Counted from the first letter of the stretch, positions 25,836 through 36,587 are shown. The stretch: 64,000 nucleotides of DNA from Burkholderiaceae bacterium (GCA_024235995.1 JACKLI010000001.1:3348001-3412000); one strand, 5' to 3'. A program made the numbers and translations. Notes: generated by a model from the letters alone, not told the origin.

Positions 25836-27967
25836 GACTCATCCCCCACGGTGAGGCGCCAGTCGCCAATCAGGTTGAACGGAGCCCAGAAGAAGGGGTG
25901 GGCCAGCTTGGGCTGCCGCAGCACGGCGATCTGGGCCGCCTGCATGGCCCGCTGCACGTCCTGCCCCTTGGCCAGGGCGCCGTAGAGGGTGCTCATCAGC
26001 AGCTCCGTGGCGTCGTCCGACACCGGCCAGAGCGAGGCGATGAGCGAGCCGCTGCCCGCCGACAGGAAGGCGCGCGGAAAGCCCAGCACCTCGTCCCCGC
26101 TGGCCACGCGCCCCAGGCCCGATTCGCAGGCCGACAGGGTCACCAGCGCGGTGTCGGGCAGCTTCATGTCGAGCACTTCGCGCGCCTCGAGAAAGCTGCG
26201 GCGGCCGCCCTCGTTGGCCAGCAGGATGCGCGAGTACAGCGGATCCACCTCGTCGGCCTCGGCGTGCGCGGCCACGTGCACCAGCGGCGCGCGACGCGCG
26301 GCCTCGCGAAACTGCGTCTTGGTGGCCTGCACGCCGGTGTAGACGCGGCTGTCCGGGAACAGCCGCGCCAGCCGATCGACCTCCGCATCGGCACCCGGCA
26401 GGTCGTACTTGTCGGCAATGCGCGGGTTGCCGAACGCCGTCAGGGCCTTGGGAATCACGGCCGGGCGCCGCGCCAGGCGCACCGCGACGCTGGCCGACGG
26501 CTCAACGGCAACCGGATGGCGCTCGATCAGGTAGGCGCCATCGACGCGCAGCGCCTGGAACGGCAGGTAGTGCAGCGGCCCATGCGGCACGATGATGAGC
26601 CGCTGGCCCTTGGCCAGCCCCAGCGGCGCGATCAAGGCCTGGCCCAGCTTGTCGGCATTGGCGATCGCCGTGCGCCGCCCGCGCACCACGGCGTTGCGAA
26701 ACACCTCGACCAGTTCGGTCAACTCGTCGCGCGACACCGGATAGCTGCGGCTTTCGAGCGACTCCGGCCCAACCACCCACACCTGCAGCGCATCCTTGAG
26801 CGCATGAAATTCCACCACCCGTTCGTCCGGCCGCAAGACCGCCTGCAGCTGGTCCAGGCGCACGGTGCTGCCGGCGTCCGACCCCAGCGGCGCGCGCCCC
26901 CGCACCGCATCCAGCAAGGCGCGCGCCCGGCTGCGCTCGCTCACGTCGAAGGCCCCGCGCGCATCCCCCGCGGCCAGGTGCAGGCCGATGGCGCGGTCGA
27001 ACACCGATTGCAGGTCGGAGAACAGCCCGATCTTGAACTCCTCGCTGCGAAAGCGGCTGCGCGCCTGGTCCACGCCGTCGAGCGCGTGGTTGATCGCCAC
27101 CAGCGCCCCGGCCGGGTCCCCCTCGGCCTGGGCGCTCTGCGCCACGCCGTCCCACGCCCAGAGCTGGAAGTAGTTGCTGTCGACCCCGTAGGACTTGCCG
27201 GTCAGCGCCTGAAAGCTGGCCCGCGCCTGGGCGGGCTTGTGCTCGGCCAGCAGCAGGCGCGCCTGCGAACGGTCGATCTGGGCACGCAAGGCAGCGTCCT
27301 TGGGGGGAGCGATCTCGGCCAGCAACTGGCGCGCGCGCTCGGTCTGCCCGTCGTCGATCAGGGCGTTGGCCAGCGAGGCACGCACCAGCGGCGCATAGCG
27401 TTCCGAGCTGTTGGCCAGCGCATCCTGGTAGCTGAGGATGGCGCCCGTGACATCGCCGCGCCGCAAACGCACGTCGCCGATGATCTTGTTGGCCGGGCCG
27501 GCCACCGCCTGGGGGTTCTTGGCCGTGAAGCCGAGCGCCTGGCGGGCGAAGTCGATCGCCTTGTCGTACTGGCCGGAATAGCTGTAGACGATGGCCAGGT
27601 CGCGCCGCGCCAGCGCCTGCAGGTTGTCGTCGCGCTGGACGTCGGCCAGGTGCAGCGCCTTGCTGGCGGCCCGGATGCTCAGGCGAAACTCGCCGGCCTC
27701 GGCCAGGGCCACGGCCTGGCTGCAGTACTGAAGGGCGTCGAGCTTGACGTCGTCCTGGGCATACAGGGCCGCGCCGTCGGCCGTCAGCGCCAGCAAGGTA
27801 TCGGTGTCGGCCAGGCGCGCCTCGGACTGCCGCGTGGCCGCGGCTTCCGCGTCGGGCGCCTGCGCTGCGGCCTGTGCCCATGCGGCACCCGACGACAGCA
27901 TGGCTGCCAGCCCCATCGAGGCCAGGCCCGCCCAAAGGCGCCGGTTCGGCCGTCTGGTGATGTTCAT
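25832..27967 (-). CDS. Exported TPR-CHAT domain protease-like protein
   Basis: The 711-residue protein has a signal peptide (about 1-32, ending GAAWA). A TPR solenoid occupies about 80-330, with motifs such as RRDLAIVYSYSGQYDKAIDFARQ. A CHAT domain (about 400-705) has catalytic-type His568 in HVAAHAEAD and Cys614 in TLSACESG, and ends with FFWAPFNLIGDW. CHAT proteins are clan CD cysteine peptidases related to caspases and separase. The protein is the first gene of the CHAT-tpsB-tpsA operon and overlaps tpsB by four bases, so a role in processing or quality control of the TpsA product is plausible but unproven. Confidence 0.9.
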   Translation of the reverse strand: MNITRRPNRRLWAGLASMGLAAMLSSGAAWAQAAAQAPDAEAAATRQSEARLADTDTLLALTADGAALYAQDDVKLDALQYCSQAVALAEAGEFRLSIRAASKALHLADVQRDDNLQALARRDLAIVYSYSGQYDKAIDFARQALGFTAKNPQAVAGPANKIIGDVRLRRGDVTGAILSYQDALANSSERYAPLVRASLANALIDDGQTERARQLLAEIAPPKDAALRAQIDRSQARLLLAEHKPAQARASFQALTGKSYGVDSNYFQLWAWDGVAQSAQAEGDPAGALVAINHALDGVDQARSRFRSEEFKIGLFSDLQSVFDRAIGLHLAAGDARGAFDVSERSRARALLDAVRGRAPLGSDAGSTVRLDQLQAVLRPDERVVEFHALKDALQVWVVGPESLESRSYPVSRDELTELVEVFRNAVVRGRRTAIANADKLGQALIAPLGLAKGQRLIIVPHGPLHYLPFQALRVDGAYLIERHPVAVEPSASVAVRLARRPAVIPKALTAFGNPRIADKYDLPGADAEVDRLARLFPDSRVYTGVQATKTQFREAARRAPLVHVAAHAEADEVDPLYSRILLANEGGRRSFLEAREVLDMKLPDTALVTLSACESGLGRVASGDEVLGFPRAFLSAGSGSLIASLWPVSDDATELLMSTLYGALAKGQDVQRAMQAAQIAVLRQPKLAHPFFWAPFNLIGDWRLTVGDES

Positions 27968-28091
27968 GGGCCCTGCCTCGCTTCCTGCAACGTGAACCTA
28001 CGAGCCCTGCAGTCTAGGAGGGGCCCGCGCGCTCACCAATGCGCAAAACGGCCTAATCCGAATGGACGGGCCAACGCCTGAGCAACAGCCC

Positions 28092-28337
28092 TTACGGAGC
28101 GCGATGCGGGTTGCGACGCGAGGCGTGCCACAGATAAACCGTGACCGGCGGAGACGCGGCGATCACCTGCCCGTCGGCCGCCAGCAGTTCGGCCTTGAGC
28201 ACGTGCGAGCCGCGGTCCAGTCCGCGCAGCGCGATCACGCGACCCTCGGTGATGGGCTGGGCGCGTCCATCGACGCTCAGGCGCACCCGGCTGCCCGGCG
28301 CGGCTTGCGAATGGTGTGAATGGCCGCGCTCACAAGG
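28092..28337 (-). pseudogene. C-terminal remnant of a DUF4124-type periplasmic protein
   Basis: The frame is open from 28337 to a stop at 28092 but has no good start and no N-terminal domain. It contains GSRVRLSVDGRAQP, LRGLDRGSHVLKAEL and IAASPPVTVYLW. These match the C-terminal beta-sandwich of the DUF4124 proteins common in Betaproteobacteria, which normally have a signal peptide and a conserved N-terminal domain. Its upstream end runs into the 3' end of the quinone oxidoreductase gene. A GTG or ATG near 28286-28292 could make a 64-66 residue protein, but a truncated remnant is more likely. Confidence 0.5.
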
Positions 28338-29310
28338 TCAGGATGCTGCAGCCCGTAGTCTGGCGCGCCTCCAGCGCCCGGTGCGCGGCCTGCACGTCGG
28401 CCAGCGCAAAGCGCTGGTCGATGGGGATCCTGACCTGGCCGCTCTCGACGGCCTTGAACAAATCGTCGGCCATGGCCTGGCAGCGCTCGCGCGTGGCGAT
28501 GTGGGTGAACAGCGTGGCGCGCGTGACGTACAGGCTCTTGGGCGCCAGCACGGCCGGCGCGAACGGCGGCACGGGGCCGCTGGCGTTGCCGAAGCTCACC
28601 ATCAGGCCGAAGGGGCGCAGGCACTGCAGCGAGCCCTCCCAGGTGTCCTTGCCCACCGAGTCGTAGACCACCTTGACGCCCGCGCCACCGGTGATGTCGC
28701 GCACCCGTTCGGCAAAATTCTCAGCTCTGTAATTGATAGCATGTTGCGCTCCATTGGCGCTGGCCAGAGCACATTTTTGCTCTGAACCCGCGGTGGCGAT
28801 CAGGCGGTAGCCCAGCGCCTTGGCCCACTGGCACGCGATCAGGCCCACGCCGCCGGCCGCTGCGTGCCACAGCACGAAGTCGCCCGGCTGCAGGCCCTCG
28901 GCCGGCAGCGTGCGGCGCAGCAGGTACTGCACCGTCAGGCCCTTGAGCATCATGGCGGCGCCGGTGTCGAAGTCGATCGCATCGGGCAGCCTGCACACCG
29001 CCAGCGCGGGCAGCACCCGCACCTCGCTGTAGCTGCCGGGCGGGTTGCTGGCGTAGGCCGCGCGATCGCCTGGCGCCAGGTGCGTGACACCCGCGCCCAC
29101 CGCCTCGATCACGCCCGCGCCCTCCATGCCCAGCGTTAGCGGCGTGGGCAACGGGTACACGCCGCTGCGCTGGTAGACATCGATGAAGTTCAGGCCGATG
29201 GCCCGGTGGCGGATGCGCACCTCGCCGGGACCGGGTTCGCCCACGGCGACGTCGACCAGCTTCATCTCTTCGATGCCGCCCTGGCGGGCAATCTGGACTG
29301 CAAGGGACAT
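28330..29310 (-). CDS. qorA: Quinone oxidoreductase (zinc-independent MDR family)
   Basis: The 326-residue protein has the NADPH:quinone reductase layout: an N-terminal GroES-like fold (VGEPGPGEVRIRHRAIGLNFIDVYQRSG), TLGMEGAGVIEAVG, and the nucleotide-binding stretch HAAAGGVGLIACQWAKALG. No catalytic zinc ligands are seen. It reduces quinones by NADPH, probably as a one-electron or detoxifying activity in the cytoplasm. AGGAG precedes the ATG. Codons for SEQKCALASANGAQHAINYRAE (28717-28790) are AT-rich and resemble the dispersed element. It diverges from the DMT exporter gene. Confidence 0.9.
   Translation of the reverse strand: MSLAVQIARQGGIEEMKLVDVAVGEPGPGEVRIRHRAIGLNFIDVYQRSGVYPLPTPLTLGMEGAGVIEAVGAGVTHLAPGDRAAYASNPPGSYSEVRVLPALAVCRLPDAIDFDTGAAMMLKGLTVQYLLRRTLPAEGLQPGDFVLWHAAAGGVGLIACQWAKALGYRLIATAGSEQKCALASANGAQHAINYRAENFAERVRDITGGAGVKVVYDSVGKDTWEGSLQCLRPFGLMVSFGNASGPVPPFAPAVLAPKSLYVTRATLFTHIATRERCQAMADDLFKAVESGQVRIPIDQRFALADVQAAHRALEARQTTGCSILTL
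28717..28790 (-). repeat. AT-rich dispersed element read in frame inside qorA
   Basis: On the minus strand the stretch holds AGAGCAAAAATG, then CATGCTATCAATTACAGAGCT, with composition unlike the flanking GC-rich codons. It resembles the AGCTATCAA core of the other copies but is the least certain member, because the encoded peptide still fits the enzyme family. Confidence 0.35.
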
Positions 29311-29433
29311 GGGGACATTCTCCTGAGGTTAAGCTCGCGACTCACGCCGATGGTGCCACGGCGCGCGCCATCGGCCGTTCGGCCGCAGGCCTGGCACGAC
29401 CATGTTCAGCCCCCCGCCCCTTGTGCCGCCGCC

Positions 29434-30333
29434 ATGCGCCTGACCGCCTCCACTGCCGCCCTGCTGACCACCTCGACGCTGCTGTGGGCCGGCAATGCCG
29501 TGGTGGGGCGCGCGGTGGTCGGCCTGGTGCCGCCCATCACGCTCAACTTCATCCGCTGGCTGCTGGCCTTCGCCATTCTGCTGCCGCTGGCGCCCTGGGT
29601 GCTGGGCCGCAGCAGCGGGCTGTGGCCGCTGTGGCGCCGCTACGCCCTGCTGGGCCTGCTGGGGGTGGGCAGCTACAACGCGCTGCAGTATCTGGCCCTG
29701 CGCACCTCCACGCCGCTGAACGTGACCCTGGTGGCGTCGAGCATGCCGCTGTGGATGCTGGCGCTGGGGCGGCTGTTCTTCGGCCTGCGGGTCAGCCTCG
29801 CCCAGGTCGCGGGCGTGCTGCTGTCGATGGCCGGCGTGCTGGTGGTGCTGGCACGCGGGCGCTGGCAGCAGCTGGTCACGCTGCAGTTGGTGCCCGGCGA
29901 CCTGTACATGGTGGTGGCCACGATCGCCTGGGCCTGGTACTCGTGGCTGCTGCCGGCGCGCCCGGGCGAGCCGGCGCGGCTGCGCGGCGACTGGGCTGCC
30001 CTGCTGCTGGCGCAGGTGGTCTTCGGCCTGGGCTGGTCGGGCCTGTTCGCGGCGAGCGAATGGGCGCTCAGCCCCGACGCCCACATCGCCTGGGGTTGGC
30101 CACTGGCCGCCGCCCTGGCCTTTGTCGCGGTCGGTCCGGCCGTGCTGGCCTACCGCTGCTGGGGCCTGGGGGTGGAGCGCGCGGGGCCGGCGCTGGCGGG
30201 CTTTTTCTCCAACCTCACGCCGGTGTTCGCGGCCATTTTGTCGGCGCTGTTCCTGGGCGAGGCACCGCAGCCCTTTCACGTCCTGGCCTTCGTCCTGATC
30301 GTCGCCGGCATCTGGGCGGCGGCGCGGCGCTGA
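29434..30333 (+). CDS. DMT-superfamily (EamA) transporter
   Basis: The 299-residue protein has about ten hydrophobic helices in two EamA repeats. The first begins LLTTSTLLWAGNAVVGRAVV, with the typical LNFIRWLLAF. The second spans GDLYMVVATIAWAWYSWLL and FFSNLTPVFAAILSALFLGE. It is an inner-membrane drug/metabolite exporter or carrier of unknown substrate. I chose the ATG at 29434 because it begins the first membrane repeat; earlier in-frame starts add residues that are not membrane-like. It diverges from qorA and is convergent with clpA across a terminator. Confidence 0.88.
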   Translation: MRLTASTAALLTTSTLLWAGNAVVGRAVVGLVPPITLNFIRWLLAFAILLPLAPWVLGRSSGLWPLWRRYALLGLLGVGSYNALQYLALRTSTPLNVTLVASSMPLWMLALGRLFFGLRVSLAQVAGVLLSMAGVLVVLARGRWQQLVTLQLVPGDLYMVVATIAWAWYSWLLPARPGEPARLRGDWAALLLAQVVFGLGWSGLFAASEWALSPDAHIAWGWPLAAALAFVAVGPAVLAYRCWGLGVERAGPALAGFFSNLTPVFAAILSALFLGEAPQPFHVLAFVLIVAGIWAAARR

Positions 30334-30336
30334 CGC

Positions 30337-30368
30337 AAAAAAACCCGCTGCGGATCAGCGCAGCGGGT
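30337..30368 (-). terminator. Rho-independent terminator of clpA
   Basis: A perfect 10-base stem, ACCCGCTGCG (30343-30352) and CGCAGCGGGT (30359-30368), has a 6-base loop. Read on the minus strand it is followed by a run of seven T. It lies 28 bases past the clpA stop and immediately after the convergent transporter gene, so it may serve both. Confidence 0.85.
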
Positions 30369-30396
30369 GGTTGTGGTGGCGCCCGAGCGTGGCGGA

Positions 30397-32730
<2,334 letters not shown>

Positions 32731-32837
32731 GGTGTGTTTCCTTTAGCGCCTCAAGCTTACGACGTTCTCGAGACTTTGACTGGCAAAGATGGGGGAGGTT
32801 TTCCCATATTTCAACGCCAAGGCGACGCCTGTCCGCG

Positions 32838-33191
32838 TCAGTCCACCGGCTCGCTCACGCATTGCAGCGGGTGGCCGGCCTGGCGCGCGGCGTCCAGCAC
32901 CTGGTCGACCTTGGTCGCGGCCACGTCGTGGGTGTACACGCCGCATACCCCTTTGCCCTCCAGGTGGATCTTGAGCATGATCTGCGTGGCCGTCTCCCGG
33001 TCCTTGCTGAAGAACTCCTGGATCACCACCACGACGAATTCCATCGGCGTGTAGTCGTCGTTGAGCAGCACCACCTGGTGCATCTGCGGCGGCTTGACCT
33101 TCTGCGGCACGCGCTCGAGCACGATCGACGCGCCATCGTCCTCGGGTACGCCGGCCGGCTTGATCGGTTGCGTGATTGCCATGAAATCCAT
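32838..33191 (-). CDS. clpS: ATP-dependent Clp protease adaptor ClpS
   Basis: The 117-residue protein contains the ClpS core QVVLLNDDYTPMEFVVVVIQ, followed by DRETATQIMLKIHLEGKGVCG and AGHPLQCVSE. Its hydrophobic pocket binds N-terminal destabilising residues and delivers N-degron substrates to ClpA, encoded just downstream. Two starts are possible: the ATG at 33189-33191 or the one three codons later (33180-33182). Neither has a strong Shine-Dalgarno sequence. The N-terminal 25 residues are variable in the family, so the choice does not affect the call. Confidence 0.94.
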   Translation of the reverse strand: MDFMAITQPIKPAGVPEDDGASIVLERVPQKVKPPQMHQVVLLNDDYTPMEFVVVVIQEFFSKDRETATQIMLKIHLEGKGVCGVYTHDVAATKVDQVLDAARQAGHPLQCVSEPVD

Positions 33192-33377
33192 TTTATCGAC
33201 GCGCCTCGCGCCCGGCAGGAGCCGGCGCCGACGGCACCCCTGCAAGATGGCGATGGCCGGCGCGCTTGCAAGGCCGGGGGCGGCTCGTGCACTGGGATTG
33301 ACCATGATTGACAAGCGCGCCGGGCGTGTTCCAAACTCGTTCGTTACATGAAATAAGCGGCAGCAGAGGAGCAAGAC

Positions 33378-33623
33378 ATGCCAAACGGACGCGTGAAATG
33401 GTTCAATGACCTGAAGGGTTTCGGCTTCATCGAACCCGACGGTGGCGGGCCCGACATCTTTGCCCACTTCTCGGCCATCGCCATGGAGGGCTTCAAGACC
33501 CTGAAGGAAGGCGCACGCGTCAGCTACGAGGTCAACGAAGGCCCCAAGGGCCTGCTGGCCACCAACATCCGCACGGCCGACGCCAGCCCCGTGGCCAGCA
33601 GCGAGGCGCCGCCCGCCGCCTGA
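33378..33623 (+). CDS. Cold-shock-domain protein (CspA family)
   Basis: The 81-residue protein has RNP1 (KGFGFIEPD) and RNP2 (DIFAHFSAI) of the cold-shock domain, and the opening GRVKWFND. It binds single-stranded nucleic acid and acts as an RNA chaperone. The C-terminus has a short Ala/Pro/Ser tail (about residues 68-81) not found in minimal CspA. GAGGAG lies 7 bases upstream of the ATG, and a strong terminator follows. Whether it is cold-induced cannot be told from sequence. Confidence 0.94.
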   Translation: MPNGRVKWFNDLKGFGFIEPDGGGPDIFAHFSAIAMEGFKTLKEGARVSYEVNEGPKGLLATNIRTADASPVASSEAPPAA

Positions 33624-33643
33624 CTGCGGCCAGGCGCCCAAAG

Positions 33644-33676
33644 CAAAACGGGCCCGAGGGCCCGTTTTGTTTTCTT
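33644..33676 (+). terminator. Rho-independent terminator after the cold-shock gene
   Basis: AAAACGGGCCC pairs with GGGCCCGTTTT around a tiny GA loop, followed by a T-rich tail. The A-rich left side means it could also act for minus-strand transcription of the adjacent tRNA gene. Confidence 0.9.
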
Positions 33677-33681
33677 GCATC

Positions 33682-33774
33682 TGGCGGAGACGAAGGGATT
33701 CGAACCCTTGATGAGGCTCTACACCCCATACTCCCTTAGCAGGGGAGCACCTTCGGCCACTCGGTCACGTCTCC
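33682..33774 (-). tRNA. tRNA-Ser (GCU anticodon)
   Basis: The 93-base minus-strand gene forms a 7-base acceptor stem (GGAGACG with CGTCTCC), encodes discriminator G and the CCA end, and has a T-loop GGTTCGAATCC. The anticodon stem-loop CTCCC-CTGCTAA-GGGAG gives GCU, reading AGC/AGU serine codons. A long variable arm (TATGGGGTGTAGAGCCTCATC region) is typical of serine tRNAs. Confidence 0.96.
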
Positions 33775-33812
33775 AGCGCCCTCAAGGCGAAGGCCTGCAT
33801 TATGCCATTGGT

Positions 33813-35084
33813 TCAGGCCGCCTTCGGCATGTCCAGCTCGAACGCGCGGTGCAGGGCGCGCACGGCCAGCTCCATGTACTTCTCGTCGATGACCACCGAG
33901 GTCTTGATCTCGCTGGTGGAGATCATCTGGATGTTGATGCCCTCCTCGCTCAGCGTGCGGAACATCTTGGCCGCCACGCCGGCGTGGCTGCGCATGCCGA
34001 TGCCGACGATGCTGACCTTGCAGATGCGCGGATCGCCCACCACGTCCGCGGCGCCCAGCTGCGGCACGACCTTGTCCTTGAGCAGCTCCATCGTGCGCGC
34101 CAGGTCGGGGTGCGGCACGGTGAAGCTGAAGTCGGTCTTGCCGTCCTTGCTGACGTTCTGGATGATGACGTCGACCTCGACGTTGGCGTCGGCCACGGCG
34201 CCCAGGATCTGGTAGGCGATGCCCGGCCGGTCGGGCACGCCGAACACGGAAATCTTGGCCTCGTCACGGTTGAAGGCAATGCCCGATACGACGGCGTGTT
34301 CCATTTTTTCGTCTTCCTCGAAGGTGATGAGCGTTCCGGATTGGGCCTCCTGGGCCACGTCGATGTCCCAGGGCGTGAAGCTGGAGAGCACGCGCACCGG
34401 CACGCGGTACTTGCCGGCGAATTCGACCGAGCGGATCTGCAGCACCTTGCTGCCCAGGCTGGCCATCTCCAGCATTTCCTCGAAGCTGATGGAGGCCATG
34501 CGCCGCGCCTCGGGCACCACGCGCGGGTCGGTGGTGTAGATGCCGTCCACGTCGGTGAAGATCAGGCACTCGTCCGCCTTGAGCGCCGCCGCCACCGCCA
34601 CCGCCGAGGTGTCGGAGCCGCCGCGCCCCAGCGTGGTGATGTTGCCGGCCTCGTCGATGCCCTGAAAGCCGGTGATGATGACCACCTTGCCGGCGCCCAG
34701 GTCGGCGCGCACCTTGCGGTCGTCGATGCTTTCGATGCGCGCCTTGGTGTAAGCGCTGGTGGTGCGGATCGGCACCTGCCAGCCGGTGTAACTGACGGCG
34801 GGCTGGCCCTCGGCCTGCAGCGCGATCGACAGCAGGCCCACCGACACCTGCTCGCCGGTGGAGGCCAGCATGTCCAGCTCGCGAAAGTAGTCGCGCGTGA
34901 TGTGGCTGGGCGCCAGCTCCTTGGCCAGGCCGAGCAGGCGGTTGGTCTCGCCGCTCATTGCGCTGGGCACCACCACCACCTGGTGGCCGGCGCGTGCCCA
35001 CTTGGCCACGCGCTTGGCGACCTGCGCGATGCGCTCGGTCGAGCCCATCGAGGTGCCGCCGTATTTCTGGACGATCAAAGCCAT
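33813..35084 (-). CDS. lysC: Aspartate kinase
   Basis: The 423-residue protein begins ALIVQKYGGTSMGSTERI, the aspartokinase KYGGTS motif. It has the middle stretch GRGGSDTSAVAVAAAL and two C-terminal ACT domains (SVFGVPDRPGIAYQILG; VSIVGIGMRSHAGVAAKMF). It phosphorylates aspartate, the first step toward lysine, threonine, methionine and diaminopimelate, and the ACT domains normally bind feedback inhibitors. Length and motifs match the betaproteobacterial monofunctional enzyme. It lies 57 bases downstream of tilS on the same strand, a common betaproteobacterial order. Confidence 0.96.
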   Translation of the reverse strand: MALIVQKYGGTSMGSTERIAQVAKRVAKWARAGHQVVVVPSAMSGETNRLLGLAKELAPSHITRDYFRELDMLASTGEQVSVGLLSIALQAEGQPAVSYTGWQVPIRTTSAYTKARIESIDDRKVRADLGAGKVVIITGFQGIDEAGNITTLGRGGSDTSAVAVAAALKADECLIFTDVDGIYTTDPRVVPEARRMASISFEEMLEMASLGSKVLQIRSVEFAGKYRVPVRVLSSFTPWDIDVAQEAQSGTLITFEEDEKMEHAVVSGIAFNRDEAKISVFGVPDRPGIAYQILGAVADANVEVDVIIQNVSKDGKTDFSFTVPHPDLARTMELLKDKVVPQLGAADVVGDPRICKVSIVGIGMRSHAGVAAKMFRTLSEEGINIQMISTSEIKTSVVIDEKYMELAVRALHRAFELDMPKAA

Positions 35085-35141
35085 GATTTGAAAGGTTGGA
35101 TAAAAAGCCGCGCCGCGCGCCCACGCGGCAAACCTTCGATT

Positions 35142-36158
35142 TTAGCGGCGCGCCGATGCCCCGGCGGCGCCCGCGGGTCCGGCCTGCCACTGCAGCACCT
35201 CGCCCACGCGCCGCACCCGGCCCTGGCCCAGCTTCAGATCGATGCGGTGGCCACGCGTGGCGCAGGCCTCGATCTGCGCCTGCAGCGCCGCCAGCTGCGC
35301 CTGGGTCGGGGTCTGGCCATGCGCCGCCAGCAGCCAGTGGCGCAGCGCGTTGGCGCGCCGCGCCGGGCCCAGCTGGCGCAGCGCCGCCAGGCGCGGCGGC
35401 TGGCCGCAGGCCGCCAGGTCTTGCGCGGCCACCTCGGCCAGGACGTCCTGCGCCTGCGCGGCGTGCGCGGCGCTGCGGGCGAAGGTGGCGCGAAACGCCG
35501 GAAACAGCTCCTGCAGCACCGGCAGCAGGCGGGCACGGATGCGGTTGCGCGTGTAGCGCTCGTCGGCGTTGCTGGGGTCTTCAATCCAGCCCTCACCGCG
35601 CGCGCGCAGCCAGGCGCGGATGGCCGGCGCGGGCACGCCCAGCAGGGGCCGGGCGTAGGCCAGGCCGCCGCGCCGCCAATGCGCCGGCATGGCGGCCAGC
35701 CCGGGCAGGCCGGCGCCGCGCGAGAGGGCCAGCAGCACCGTCTCGGCCTGATCGTCGGCGTGTTGCGCGATGACTACTGTTTTGATAGCTGATTGCGTAT
35801 GTTCGGGGCGGGCCAAAGCATCAAAAGCCTCGTAACGACGGGCGCGCGCCACGGCCTCGGGGCTTTGGCCCGGCGCGGCGCGCGCGTCCACCCGCTGCAC
35901 GCGCAGCGGTACCCGCAGGCGGGCGCACAGGGCCGCGCAGTGCCGCTCGAAGCCATCGGCCGCCGCCTGCAGCCCGTGGTGCACGTGCCAGGCCTGCACC
36001 TGGCCCGGCCAGCGCTCGGCGCAAGCCAGCAGCAGCGCGGTGGAGTCGGCGCCGCCGCTGAAGGCCACGGCCAGCGGCAGCGCCGGTGCGCTGGCGGCAA
36101 AGGCGTCCATGGCGCGATCCAGCGCGGCGGGGTCGGCAAGAGGGGGTGCGTGGGGCAT
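35142..36158 (-). CDS. tilS: tRNA(Ile)-lysidine synthase
   Basis: The 338-residue protein has the PP-loop SGGADSTALLLA near residue 35, then HVHHGLQ, AQHADDQAETVLLAL and ARPLLGV. It modifies the wobble C of the tRNA-Ile CAU anticodon to lysidine, which is essential for reading AUA. The stretch just before HADDQ (THTQSAIKTVV-like, 35768-35830) is AT-rich and coincides with the dispersed element, so that segment of the protein appears to have been replaced in frame. The ATG at 36156-36158 fits the family N-terminus. tilS precedes lysC on the same strand. Confidence 0.94.
   Translation of the reverse strand: MPHAPPLADPAALDRAMDAFAASAPALPLAVAFSGGADSTALLLACAERWPGQVQAWHVHHGLQAAADGFERHCAALCARLRVPLRVQRVDARAAPGQSPEAVARARRYEAFDALARPEHTQSAIKTVVIAQHADDQAETVLLALSRGAGLPGLAAMPAHWRRGGLAYARPLLGVPAPAIRAWLRARGEGWIEDPSNADERYTRNRIRARLLPVLQELFPAFRATFARSAAHAAQAQDVLAEVAAQDLAACGQPPRLAALRQLGPARRANALRHWLLAAHGQTPTQAQLAALQAQIEACATRGHRIDLKLGQGRVRRVGEVLQWQAGPAGAAGASARR
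35768..35830 (-). repeat. AT-rich dispersed element in frame inside tilS
   Basis: Minus-strand features are AGGCTTTTGATGC on one side and CAGCTATCAAAACAGTAG on the other, the clearest AGCTATCAAAA core in the window. It is read through as part of tilS between the PP-loop and HADDQ motifs and keeps the frame. Confidence 0.6.
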
Positions 36159-36299
36159 GGTTGGCGCCGATGGTAGGCCACCGCTCGGGCCGGGGGCGCG
36201 CCGTCGAGCCGGCCTTGTCATCCCAGCGGGCGGCCCCACGTTAAGGGCAAGGCCGCACCCATTGGGGCAGCGGCCGAGCCTGAAGGAGGCCTGCGCTCG

Positions 36300-36584
36300 A
36301 TGTGGAAACTGACCCGACTGCTGACCGTGCTGCGCAAGGAACTGCTGCTGGCCTGGGGCCTGCTGCGCGATCCGCGCGCGCCCAAGGGCGCCAAGCTGGC
36401 CACGGTGCTGGCCATCGTGTACGTGCTCAGCCCCATCGACCTGATCCCCGACACCATCCCGCTGCTGGGCTGGCTGGACGACGGGCTGCTGGCCTACGTG
36501 CTGCTGCAGCTGGCCTTCAAGCTCCTGCCGGCCGAGCTGCATGCGGCGCTGCGTGCCAAGGTGGACGCCCGCGCCACGCGCTGA
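36300..36584 (+). CDS. DUF1232 (YkvA-like) membrane protein
   Basis: This 94-residue protein has the DUF1232 core VYVLSPIDLIPDTIPLLGWLDD preceded by a short amphipathic helix and followed by a hydrophobic stretch (GLLAYVLLQLAFKLLPAEL). Members are small membrane proteins of unknown function. AAGGAGG lies 11 bases before the ATG. It diverges from tilS and is convergent with accA, whose stop is only 4 bases away. Confidence 0.88.
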   Translation: MWKLTRLLTVLRKELLLAWGLLRDPRAPKGAKLATVLAIVYVLSPIDLIPDTIPLLGWLDDGLLAYVLLQLAFKLLPAELHAALRAKVDARATR

Positions 36585-36587
36585 ACC

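Noticed and set aside
33301..33377. A TTGACA at 33308 as -35 of the cold-shock gene promoter
   Set aside because: No acceptable -10 lies at 16-18 bases; the nearest TTACAT is about 30 bases away.
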